From Gemmobacter aquarius (GTDB lineage Bacteria; Pseudomonadota; Alphaproteobacteria; Rhodobacterales; Rhodobacteraceae): 64,000 bases of DNA. Within the stretch, counting starts at the first letter, position 1, and the number at the start of each line of letters is the position of its first letter. The stretch spans positions 2,964,001-3,028,000 of the forward strand of contig NZ_CP028918.1 of NCBI RefSeq assembly GCF_003060865.1, read 5' to 3'. Position numbers and translations under genes: made by a program. This document shows, one piece after another, positions 1 through 7,440 of this stretch. The notes beneath the pieces were generated by a model. It saw only the letters and a program-made list of their open reading frames with translations, was not told where the DNA came from and made no database searches.

Positions 1-720
1 ATCGACCTGATTGCCAGCCAGACGCAGCACGCCGCTGATGCGGGTGCCGACATCAGCGACATCCGCGCCAAGGAAATCGCCGCCCGCAAGCTGCACGCCG
101 AGCGACCGGCCCGCGTCACGGTTCACTTCGAGGATGCGGACATCGAGTTGCACCTGCTGCGGGTCGACCACGCGGATCGAGTTCACCACCGGCACATCGG
201 CTGCGGTATATTGCTGGGCAATGTCGACGATGCGTTGCAGATCCAGCCCGTCGCGCACGTCGCCCGACAGGCGGATGCGGTTGTTGACGTTGGACACCTC
301 GACATTGGCGCTGGGAACGGCGCGGTCGATGGCATCCTGCAATTCGCCGAAATCGACGCGGACCTGAACGATGACCGACCCGATCAGCTTTTTGCTGGCG
401 TCATAAAGCGCCACGTTGGTGGCCCCCGGCGCGTTGCCCTGGATATAGACCGAACGGTCGGTCAGCGGAAACACATCGGCCACGCCGGGATTGCCCACGA
501 CAAGGTCGGTATAGGGTTTGTCGACCTCGACCGTCATGGTGAAACCGGGGGTGACGACGATCGGATCGACCATCGTGCCCAAGGTGACAAAGCGCGATTG
601 CTGGGCATGCACGGCGTTCGGCACTGCCGCCGACATCACCGATGCGGCTGCGAGGGCGAGGGTAAGCCCGCGCAAACCCGCGGCTGTAAATCGCCGCTTT
701 ATGTCCTGTATGTGTTTCAT
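1..720 (-). CDS. cpaC: Tad/Flp pilus secretin RcpA/CpaC (N-terminal part; runs off the left edge)
   Basis: This is the first 240 codons of the outer-membrane secretin through which the Flp pilus is extruded. The start at 720 (MKHIQDIKRRF) leads into a Sec-type signal peptide ending near AVHAQ. A secretin N-terminal pilus-formation domain follows, with VVTPGFTMTVEVDKPY and a ring of short beta strands, and then a BON-like segment (NNRIRLSGDVRDG, about residues 135-145). The C-terminal secretin channel lies outside the window. The gene lies 62 bases downstream of cpaB on the same strand, which is the usual CpaB-CpaC order. The family assignment is firm; only the missing C-terminus is unknown. 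Confidence 0.9.
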   Translation of the reverse strand, partial: MKHIQDIKRRFTAAGLRGLTLALAAASVMSAAVPNAVHAQQSRFVTLGTMVDPIVVTPGFTMTVEVDKPYTDLVVGNPGVADVFPLTDRSVYIQGNAPGATNVALYDASKKLIGSVIVQVRVDFGELQDAIDRAVPSANVEVSNVNNRIRLSGDVRDGLDLQRIVDIAQQYTAADVPVVNSIRVVDPQQVQLDVRILEVNRDAGRSLGVQLAGGDFLGADVADVGTRISGVLRLAGNQVD

Positions 721-782
721 GCTGTAACCCAATTTCCTGTCCACCCACCCCTTTGGCCGGGGCTTTATGATTTTCCGGCGTG

Positions 783-1817
783 CTACTGGTCGAGGAACAT
801 CAGCACGCGGTATTCGGCACGTTGTCCGCCCCTAATCACGCCGACATTGGCGAAATCGGGAAGGGCGGCGGACGGCTCGGCGGCTGCTACGGCCACCGTT
901 TCAGCCACCGTTTCCGCCGGAGCGGCCACGACTGCGGCTTTCGCGGCATCGGCGCGCAGGGCCTGCAATTCGGTTTCCAGCTTGGCGACACGGGCCAGTG
1001 CCTCGGCGCTGGTCTGGTCTTGGGCTGCGCGGGCTGCGGCAAGTTCGGCCTGAGCGCGGACAAGTTCCTGATCGCGCTTCGAACTGTCGGCCGAGTTCAG
1101 GTCGACCACGGTGACGCGATCGGTCTTTTGCATCTCTCCCGCGCCGAGGTTTCGCAGGGCAAGCGACAGCGTGCCGATGTTGGCGGCGAGCGTCAGTTTC
1201 TGCGCTTCGTCGGTCGATACCTCGAAGGTCACGGTCCGCACGACCGAGGGCTGGTCGGCGCGGTCATCGGCGGTCTGGTCGATGGCAACGACGCGCACGC
1301 CTTGCAGCAGCACGTCGACGAAGGGGCCGGTGCCATCGTTGCGGGTCAGCATCACGTCGACGCGGTCGCCCGGAAGCACGAAGCCCGCGACGCCGAGCAC
1401 ATCGTTGACCGAGATCGACACGGCGCGCATGCCGGGAGTGATCGCGGTCGACAGCTTGGCGCGCTGGCCGGGGGTGGTGATCTTGCCGGGCAGGATCATT
1501 TCGCCCGCTTCCATCGTGGCAAGCACGTAACGGGCGTTTTCGTCGGTGTCGCCGACAAGGTCTTCGATTTTGGTAAAGGCACCTGCGGGCAGGCGGTCGC
1601 TGGCCCATTCGAGCAATTCGACACGGTCGGCGGTGATGCGGTCGCCAAAGCCGAGGCCGCCCTTGGCGACCACGATATAGTTTTTGGTGGCATCCGCCTG
1701 CTTGGCCGAGAGTTCGATTTCGGCGCGTTCCGCCTGCATCCAGCCCCGCACACCGAAGACCGCCAGTACGGCAAGACCCAGTGCAACGGCAAAACTTATG
1801 ACGGTCGAAGCCCGCAT
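783..1817 (-). CDS. cpaB: Flp pilus assembly protein CpaB/RcpC
   Basis: A 344-residue periplasmic or inner-membrane component of the Tad secretion system, thought to help assemble or gate the secretin. The N-terminus has one membrane anchor (ISFAVALGLAVLAVFGVRGW, residues 8-27). A SAF-type domain follows (VAKGGLGFGDRITADRVELLEW, then GEMILPGKITTPGQRAKLSTAI), as is typical of CpaB. The middle holds the RcpC domain (MRAVSISVNDVLGVAGFVLPGDRVDVMLT). Residues 230-300 form an alanine- and glutamate-rich coiled coil. A Shine-Dalgarno-like AGGA lies upstream of the ATG. It stands between the pilin gene and cpaC, all on the minus strand. Confidence 0.93.
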   Translation of the reverse strand: MRASTVISFAVALGLAVLAVFGVRGWMQAERAEIELSAKQADATKNYIVVAKGGLGFGDRITADRVELLEWASDRLPAGAFTKIEDLVGDTDENARYVLATMEAGEMILPGKITTPGQRAKLSTAITPGMRAVSISVNDVLGVAGFVLPGDRVDVMLTRNDGTGPFVDVLLQGVRVVAIDQTADDRADQPSVVRTVTFEVSTDEAQKLTLAANIGTLSLALRNLGAGEMQKTDRVTVVDLNSADSSKRDQELVRAQAELAAARAAQDQTSAEALARVAKLETELQALRADAAKAAVVAAPAETVAETVAVAAAEPSAALPDFANVGVIRGGQRAEYRVLMFLDQ

Positions 1818-1967
1818 TTCGATTTTTCCTGCCCTATTTCGTCACGGTCCGATCCAGAAGAATTTACCAGAGCACCGTCACGAGCCGAAGGGGTTAATTA
1901 AGGTTTATTAAATGTGCGACTCGCAGGACACGCTGGTCTTTGGAGTATGCGAATGGCTTAATGGCTT

Positions 1968-1997
1968 GACCGACAGCACCTTTGGGTGCTGCCGGTC
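1968..1997 (-). terminator. Hairpin downstream of the Flp pilin gene
   Basis: A 13-base stem with one mismatch (1968-1980 with 1985-1997, loop TTTG) lies 21 bases past the pilin stop codon. No long T-run follows, so it may be an attenuator or an mRNA-stabilising structure and not a full terminator. It would let the pilin be made in excess over CpaB and CpaC. Confidence 0.5.
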
Positions 1998-2018
1998 TGT
2001 GCGATGATCGTGGAACGA

Positions 2019-2219
2019 TCAGGGCTTGTAGGTGATGTTTGCGCTGGTGAAGAAGGTGCCCCAGCTGTTCCATGCACCAGCAAGTCCGCCGCTGAAGGCG
2101 AGCACGGCAGCGATCACGCCGCCGATGAGCAGGCCAAGAAGCACGAGGTATTCGGTCAGTGCGAGGCCGTCTTCGTCGCGCACGAAGCGGTTTTTCAGGT
2201 ATTCAATCGTTGCAAGCAT
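2019..2219 (-). CDS. flp: Flp-type pilin
   Basis: A 66-residue prepilin, the major subunit of the Flp pilus. The type IVb processing motif is G-LALT-EY, in which G is followed by four residues and then the conserved Glu-Tyr; the prepilin peptidase would cut after this glycine. A single hydrophobic helix follows (YLVLLGLLIGGVIAAVLAF). I place the start at the ATG at 2219 (MLATIEYLK) because GGAG lies nine bases upstream of it. An upstream TTG at 2234 would fall inside this ribosome site. The hairpin behind it and the palindrome in front suggest its own transcript. The peptidase that would mature it is encoded at 4293-4778. Confidence 0.93.
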   Translation of the reverse strand: MLATIEYLKNRFVRDEDGLALTEYLVLLGLLIGGVIAAVLAFSGGLAGAWNSWGTFFTSANITYKP

Positions 2220-2572
2220 TGTTCTGTTCTCCAAGGTTCAATCGATTTTTATGGCGCCCAGCCCCCACCAAGCGCCGCCTCACTTCATTCAGCCCACCGT
2301 CTAACTTTTGCCGCACTTGTTATGATCTTTAGATGCCGCACCGACGGGGCGCTGGTCAAGCAAACGTTAACAATTGTTAACTATTTGAATGTTTAACCGC
2401 GCCATCAGGTGGCAATGTTGCCCTCTGGCCATGCAATACTGCCGCAAGACTTACTGAAAAGACGAAAGTTTGTCTGGAACTACCCCAATGGCTGTGTGGT
2501 TTTGCCGAACCGATTCGCGGCAAGGCGAGGCGGGCGCGGACGCCCCGCCTGCCTTGATTTCGCCATCATCAG
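2220..2572. other. 353-base non-coding stretch between the pilin gene and the tadG-like gene
   Basis: I see no gene here. Compared with its surroundings the stretch is AT-rich around 2340-2400 and contains the perfect palindrome at 2366-2381. It most likely holds the promoter of the pilin gene (minus strand) and the 3' end of the tadG-like transcript. Confidence 0.6.
2366..2381. promoter_or_regulatory. 16-base perfect palindrome upstream of the pilin gene
   Basis: GTTAACAATTGTTAAC reads the same on both strands and lies about 145 bases before the pilin start. It carries two TTAA boxes six bases apart. The CtrA box of alphaproteobacteria is TTAA-N7-TTAA, and pilin genes are CtrA targets in Caulobacter. 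The spacing here is one base short, so CtrA binding is only a guess. Confidence 0.4.
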
Positions 2573-4102
2573 CTAGCGGACCAGCACGATGTCATCGCGG
2601 ATGAAGTTCCGGATGCTGCCGTTGCTGCGCTCGCTCAGGTCGACGATCTCGATGTCGAGCGTGTCCGATCCGGTATCGAGCGCGCCGGTCACGGGGTTTA
2701 CCAGAAACACCTTTGCATAGGCGTCGACAGTCAGGGGCGCGTTTCCGTTGGTGCTGCCGTCGCAATCGACGATGGCGATCAGCATGGTGCGGCGGTCCTC
2801 CCAACTGGTATCGGTCTTTTTGGTGATGCAGCTGGGAAGTCCGGTTTCATTGCCCGCCGAGGCGGTACTTACGAGGCCCATCTTTTGTTCATACATATAG
2901 ATGTCATAGCGCGACGGCTGCTTGCCCGCGTAGCTGGTGACATTGGCCTCGATCAGGGGGGTGGTGGGATAGAGGGTCGGCCAATAGGCGGGGAAGATGT
3001 AAGACGGCGCGTTCTTCTTGCTGTTCGGAATGGTGACGGCTTGGGTCAGGTTCCATGTGCCCGAATTGCGGACCGCATCTATCGCCGGGCCGCGATTGTC
3101 GGAAAAGCGCGGGAATTGGGTGAAATCCTGGCGACCCTTGAACGATCCCGTCAGTTCGCATTGACCGACGGGCCAGCCCTTGCGGACATTCTTTGCGGCG
3201 GGAAAGGCGGTGTTTGCCGCGAAGGAGGTCGGCCCGCCTTTCGAGGTGATGTCGAAGCGGACGTTGAAGCCGTCCCATGCCGAGGCGACCGCGCCGGTTT
3301 TAGGGATCACCTGATCGGTCAGTTCGATGCATTGCGGATAGGGTTCGCCCGCAAGACCGCGCGAGACGGCATCGGTCGATCTGCCGATGGTGTCGAGATA
3401 GCCGATATTGCCGGACACCAGCGACCCAGACGGGTTGGTTTGCAGCTTGAACATTTGGCCATGCAGGTCTCCGGCGGCAAAGGCCGTCAGCAGGCGATCC
3501 TTGGCCGAGGGGTTCTTTTGGCCGCTGAACGGGCTGCACATGAACATCGGCGTCAGATCGCAGGTCGAGCGGGATTGCGTTGCGACCGCGGTCGCGCCGA
3601 TCAGCAGTTCGGACCGCTTGCGCGTGGCCGGGCTGAAGAAAAAGCTGGCCAGATTGTTGCTGCGGGCGAAGACATGGACGAAACGCGCTTCGAAATCGGA
3701 TTTGGCCACATTGTCGGTCAGATATTTGCCGCCGATCACATCGTCATCGCTGAGGGGGATCGTTTTCAGGAAGGTCACCTGAAACGGGGCCGTGCTGTCC
3801 ACGGTATAGGGCAGCGTGACCGCCCCCGCGTTCGGGGGCAGGCCAAGGAAACTGACGCTGTTCGACGCGGCCCCCGACAGTTTGGCCATAGCCGTCTTGG
3901 CGCGGGCGCGGCTGGCCGGCTGGCCGTCCAACTCGGCCGCTCCGGCGAGGGCGAGCGCATCGGCTGCGGCCTGCAGGTCTTGCTGCGCGTTATGGGCGCG
4001 ACCGACATCTATCACCAGAAGGCTGACGCCCATGAACACAGGCAAAAAGATCAGCGTCAGAAGGAAGGCGTAGCCGGTTTCAGAGCGGAGAAAGTGCTTC
4101 AT
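2573..4102 (-). CDS. tadG: TadG-like pilus-associated protein (TadE/TadG N-terminus)
   Basis: A 509-residue inner-membrane protein with a large periplasmic part. The N-terminus (SETGYAFLLTLIFLPVFMG, then LLVIDVGRAHNAQQDLQAAADALALAGA) is the TadG/TadE-like helix with its 'D-x-G-x-x-x-x-x-x-x-L-Q-x-x-x-D-A-x-A-L-A' pattern. The rest has no catalytic motif that I recognise. It contains several cysteines (CDLTPMFMC, CIELTDQ, CITKK, CDGS) that could form periplasmic disulfides. TadG-type proteins are minor components of the Tad pilus machinery. The start is the ATG at 4102; an in-frame TTG one codon upstream is possible. The downstream pilin gene lies 350 bases away and is probably transcribed separately. 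Confidence 0.8.
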   Translation of the reverse strand: MKHFLRSETGYAFLLTLIFLPVFMGVSLLVIDVGRAHNAQQDLQAAADALALAGAAELDGQPASRARAKTAMAKLSGAASNSVSFLGLPPNAGAVTLPYTVDSTAPFQVTFLKTIPLSDDDVIGGKYLTDNVAKSDFEARFVHVFARSNNLASFFFSPATRKRSELLIGATAVATQSRSTCDLTPMFMCSPFSGQKNPSAKDRLLTAFAAGDLHGQMFKLQTNPSGSLVSGNIGYLDTIGRSTDAVSRGLAGEPYPQCIELTDQVIPKTGAVASAWDGFNVRFDITSKGGPTSFAANTAFPAAKNVRKGWPVGQCELTGSFKGRQDFTQFPRFSDNRGPAIDAVRNSGTWNLTQAVTIPNSKKNAPSYIFPAYWPTLYPTTPLIEANVTSYAGKQPSRYDIYMYEQKMGLVSTASAGNETGLPSCITKKTDTSWEDRRTMLIAIVDCDGSTNGNAPLTVDAYAKVFLVNPVTGALDTGSDTLDIEIVDLSERSNGSIRNFIRDDIVLVR

Positions 4103-4231
4103 CAATCAAGACCCGTGCATTCAAGCGGCCTGACCGGCCCGGACAGATGAAGCCGCTATCCGCAGCGGGGGCGGGCCCCTGCTGTGGATAGTCTGACCGC
4201 CAAAACGGCGGAACGCCCCCATCTAATTAAT

Positions 4232-4245
4232 AAGTATTAATACTT
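4232..4245. promoter_or_regulatory. 14-base perfect palindrome upstream of the tadG-like gene
   Basis: AAGTATTAATACTT is perfectly self-complementary and lies 130 bases before the tadG-like start, about as far as the pilin palindrome lies from its gene. It sits in the AT-rich gap between tadG and the prepilin peptidase gene. A regulator site or part of a terminator is possible. Confidence 0.3.
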
Positions 4246-4292
4246 TTGACGATTCTGTAAAGAACGCAGCCAACCGCAGGGTGTGGCCGAGC

Positions 4293-4778
4293 CTACAGGC
4301 TTAACCGCCACAGGGTCGCGGCGATGGCGGAAAAGGCCATGGGCACGCCGTAGGGGATGCCGCGCCCGCGTCCGATGGTGGCCAGACGGGTGGCAAGCCC
4401 TCCCTGCCCCAGCCGTCCTGCGGCGCCCAGTTTTGCCAAGCCCAGAAACAGCAGCGAAAACGGCAAAAGGCAAAGTGCGAAGGTCGCGATGCCCTGCCAG
4501 CCGATCAGGATGCCCAATGGAAAGAACAGCTTGGCATCCCCCGCCCCCATCGACCGGAGCAGCCAGAACAGCACGCCAAGCGCAAAGAGGATGACACCGG
4601 GAAGCAGGTTTGCCCAACCGTAGGGCGTGACACCCGGAACGACCAGCACCGCGACGGTGCCGATCAGCACCAGCACATCGCGATTTGCAATCCTCAGGGT
4701 CTGGAAGTCGATCCATGCGATGCGCGCCAGAAGTGCCATGGCGATACCGGAGACGGCAAGATCCACGATCCCCGGCAT
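4293..4778 (-). CDS. cpaA: Prepilin peptidase CpaA/TadV
   Basis: A 161-residue membrane aspartic protease that would cut the leader from the Flp pilin. Two conserved aspartates of the type IV prepilin peptidase family are visible. The first is in the N-terminal loop (ARIAWIDFQTLRIANRD). The second is in the GxGD motif (MGAGDAKLFFPLG), followed by hydrophobic helices. The length fits the short CpaA/TadV form, which lacks the methyltransferase domain of PilD. It lies seven bases behind the TPR lipoprotein gene, so the two are probably co-transcribed. Confidence 0.92.
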   Translation of the reverse strand: MPGIVDLAVSGIAMALLARIAWIDFQTLRIANRDVLVLIGTVAVLVVPGVTPYGWANLLPGVILFALGVLFWLLRSMGAGDAKLFFPLGILIGWQGIATFALCLLPFSLLFLGLAKLGAAGRLGQGGLATRLATIGRGRGIPYGVPMAFSAIAATLWRLSL

Positions 4779-4785
4779 GCCCGCG

Positions 4786-5307
4786 TCAGATCCCTTGCAG
4801 GTCGCCCGCCGAACGCTTGGGATAGTTCACCGAATTCCGCAACATTTGCAGGTTGTTGGCCGTGATCGGGTTTGCCGGGTCCATTTCGTAGGCGATCAGG
4901 AAGTGCTTGCGCGCGCCCTTGAGATCACCGCGCAGCAAAAGCGAATAGCCGTAGTTGTTGTGAAATTCGATCCGGTTGCCGATCATCGGCTGCAAGGTGC
5001 GATAGGCGGCGTCGGCCTGATCGAAGCGGCGCAGCATGTCGGCCGAAGCGGCATAGCCCAGCAGCGCCTGCGGGTCCTTTGGCTGGACATCGAGCGCTTT
5101 TTTGAAGGCGGTGAAGGATTTGCCGTAATTGCCTTCGGCAAACTGCGTCTTGCCCGAGACGATGTATTGGTCGTCGGGGTAATAGGCGACGTTGGAGGTA
5201 TCGGCCACCGAAGCCGCACCGTCCGAAGTGCTGGACAGGTTGCCCAACGAGTTTTCGGTGCAAGCGGCAAGTCCGAGAAAGACGCTGCAAAGAAGGATCG
5301 CACGCAT
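4786..5307 (-). CDS. tadD: TadD-like TPR lipoprotein
   Basis: A lipoprotein of 173 residues with tetratricopeptide repeats. The N-terminus (MRAILLCSVFLGLAACTEN) is a lipoprotein signal with lipobox LAAC. At least three TPR-like helical pairs follow (NYGKSFTAFKKALDVQPKDPQALLGYA and RGDLKGARKHFLIAYEMDPANP). I chose the ATG at 5307 over the one at 5334 because it starts the signal peptide directly and has GGGG upstream. TadD and its relatives are pilotin- or scaffold-like parts of the Tad system. Placement directly ahead of the prepilin peptidase gene supports this role. Confidence 0.82.
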   Translation of the reverse strand: MRAILLCSVFLGLAACTENSLGNLSSTSDGAASVADTSNVAYYPDDQYIVSGKTQFAEGNYGKSFTAFKKALDVQPKDPQALLGYAASADMLRRFDQADAAYRTLQPMIGNRIEFHNNYGYSLLLRGDLKGARKHFLIAYEMDPANPITANNLQMLRNSVNYPKRSAGDLQGI

Positions 5308-5674
5308 GACTTTACCCCAAAGAGATTGAAACAATCATATTAACAATAATTAAGTCCGTAAATGCGCCCGACGCGGCGGCGGCGCGCTTGTGGCAAAATC
5401 GACACGAAACCCCCATACATTTGACAGGACCGTCCCGCTGCCAAGGCGTGCCTGGTGACTCTGCGCGCAACTTTCGCACTTGCAGCATGGCGGGCGCGCA
5501 ATTTCTGTGCAAAGCCCCCCGAAACCCGTAGCAGTTTATCGCCTGTCGCATCACAGGCTGTTGAAGCCCGCTTGCAGTCCGCTTGCTGTCGCATCTATAT
5601 CCCGCCCTGAGTCGCGCCCGCGTCGTTGCGCCGGAAACCCTTGGGTTATAGAGCTTATGTCTGGAAATATGCCG
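5308..5674. other. 367-base divergent promoter region between tadD and opgG
   Basis: No gene is visible. The stretch separates the leftward pilus genes from the rightward glucan operon, so it should hold promoters for both. An AT-rich block (ATTAACAATAATTAAG, 5338-5353) lies close to the tadD start. I found no repeat or RNA structure in it. Confidence 0.55.
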
Positions 5675-7264
5675 ATGAACGACCCCGTTTCGCGTCGTGC
5701 GCTGCTGGCCATGGCGGCGGCGCTCGCGCCGGCTGCGGCGCTTGGCTGGCCGCGGGCTGCGGGCGCACAGGACACCGCCGCACCGGCACAGGCGGCCCCT
5801 GCTGCGCCGCAGAAATTCTCGTTTGACGTCCTGAGCGACGAGATGCGGCTGCTGGCAACCAAGCCGCATGTCACCGCCCCCGCGCCCGAAGGGTTTCTGG
5901 GCGACCTGAACTACGATGATTACCGCCTGATCCGCTTTCGCGACGATCGTGCGCGCTGGGCCGAAAGCGACGGCCGGTTCCAGCTGGCCGCGTTCCATAT
6001 GGGCTGGCTGTTCCCCGAGCCCGTCCGCATCTTCGAGGTGACGGGCGAGAGCGCGACCGAGATGCAATTCTCGACCGACGATTTCGAATATCTCAACGAC
6101 CTTGCCAAGCGCGTGCCCGAACATGCCAAGCTGCCCGGCGTGGCGGGGTTCCGGCTGAACACGCCCCTGAACCGGCCCGACAAATGGGACGAGCTGACCG
6201 CCTTTGTCGGGGCGAGCTATTTCCGCGCGCTGGGGCGCAATTCGGCTTACGGGCTTTCGGCGCGGGGGCTTGCGCTGAACACCGCAACCGACAGGGCCGA
6301 GGAATTCCCCCGCTTCTCGCGCTTTTACATGCAGCGCGGGGCGGGTGATACGATCACCGTCTATGCCACGCTGGAAGGGCAAAGCGTCACGGGGGCCTAC
6401 CGCTTTATCATCACGCCGGGAACCGAGACTGTGATGGAGATCACCTGTCGTCTGTTCTTCCGTCAGGACGTGGCCGAGCTGGGGGTTGCGCCCTTGACCT
6501 CGATGTTCCTGTTTTCGGAAAAGAACCGCGCCCGCTTCGACGATTACCGCCCCAACGTGCATGACAGCGACGGGTTGCGGATCGAGCGTTCGGATGGCGA
6601 TGTGATCTGGCGGCCGCTGAACAACCCGACGCAGTTGACGGGGTCGTATTTCGCCGAAACCGCGCCGCGCCGCTTTGGCCTGCACCAGCGCGACAGGGCC
6701 TTTGACAGCTATCAGGACACCGGCGCGCGGTATGAACGCCGCCCGTCGCTGGATGTCGAGCCGATGGGGGATTGGGGCGTCGGGCATGTGCGTCTGGTGG
6801 AAATTCCGTCCGACCTCGAAGGTAATGACAACATCGTCGCCTATTGGGTGCCCGAAGCGCCGGTCAAGGCGGGGGATGCCCGCGAATTCGCCTATCGGCT
6901 GTATTGGGGCGACCTGCCCGACGATCCGACCGCGCCCTTGGCCATCGTGCACGAAACCCGCGCCGGACATGGCGGGATTTCCGGTGTCGAGGTGCAGCAG
7001 GGCACGCGCAAGTTCGTGGTCGATTTCAAGGGCGGCATGCTCGCCGAGCTGGAAGCCGACGCGGCGGTCGAGCCGGTCGTCACCATCGCGAACGGTGAAT
7101 TGACAGGCACGACGCTGGAAAAAATCGCAGATACGGATATTTGGCGGCTCGTGATCGACATTTCCGCGGCGGATGCTGCCGTTGTGGAACTGGGTGGCCA
7201 TATAGCTGGCTACGGGCGCAAGCTCACCGAAACCTGGCTTTATCAATGGATCAATGCGAAATGA
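5675..7264 (+). CDS. opgG: Periplasmic glucan biosynthesis protein OpgG/MdoG
   Basis: A periplasmic protein of about 529 residues needed to make osmoregulated periplasmic glucans, thought to branch or process the glucan backbone made by OpgH. The N-terminus has a twin-arginine signal (PVSRRALLAMAAALAPAAALG, ending near AGA-QD). The mature part begins FSFDVLSDEMRLLATKPH and carries the family pattern YDDYRLIRFRDDRARWAE. The C-terminal Ig-like part covers roughly the last 120 residues. The start at 5675 has GGAAAT upstream; in-frame ATGs at 5657 and 5669 are alternatives. Its stop overlaps the start of opgI (ATGA), which marks it as the first gene of opgGIHC. Confidence 0.93.
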   Translation: MNDPVSRRALLAMAAALAPAAALGWPRAAGAQDTAAPAQAAPAAPQKFSFDVLSDEMRLLATKPHVTAPAPEGFLGDLNYDDYRLIRFRDDRARWAESDGRFQLAAFHMGWLFPEPVRIFEVTGESATEMQFSTDDFEYLNDLAKRVPEHAKLPGVAGFRLNTPLNRPDKWDELTAFVGASYFRALGRNSAYGLSARGLALNTATDRAEEFPRFSRFYMQRGAGDTITVYATLEGQSVTGAYRFIITPGTETVMEITCRLFFRQDVAELGVAPLTSMFLFSEKNRARFDDYRPNVHDSDGLRIERSDGDVIWRPLNNPTQLTGSYFAETAPRRFGLHQRDRAFDSYQDTGARYERRPSLDVEPMGDWGVGHVRLVEIPSDLEGNDNIVAYWVPEAPVKAGDAREFAYRLYWGDLPDDPTAPLAIVHETRAGHGGISGVEVQQGTRKFVVDFKGGMLAELEADAAVEPVVTIANGELTGTTLEKIADTDIWRLVIDISAADAAVVELGGHIAGYGRKLTETWLYQWINAK

Positions 7265-7437
7265 CCGACCTGTCACAACAGGAACAGTTCGATCTTGACC
7301 GGCTGGCCGAGGATCTGGGCCGCCTGCCCGAGGCACCGCTTGCCATGCCGGTGCAGGCGGTTGAATCGCCGCTGACGTCGGGGCTGCTGGCCCTGTTCCG
7401 CCTTCGTCCCGCGCCTGCCCACAAGGCCGGGCATTAA
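7261..7437 (+). CDS. opgI: Small OPG operon protein OpgI
   Basis: A 58-residue protein beginning MTDLSQQEQFDLDRLAEDL and ending in a basic, proline-rich tail (FRLRPAPAHKAGH). It has no membrane segment or known motif. It overlaps the opgG stop by four bases and ends three bases before opgH. I name it from position: R. sphaeroides has an opgGIH-opgC operon in which opgI is a short gene at this place. Its function is not known to me. The tight coupling on both sides argues that it is a real translated gene. Confidence 0.7.
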   Translation: MTDLSQQEQFDLDRLAEDLGRLPEAPLAMPVQAVESPLTSGLLALFRLRPAPAHKAGH

Positions 7438-7440
7438 GCC

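Noticed and set aside
5312..7336. A 674-codon open frame on the minus strand opposite opgG
   Set aside because: It is the antisense shadow of opgG, open only because of the high GC at third positions; its sequence is rich in Arg, Gly and His and matches no family.
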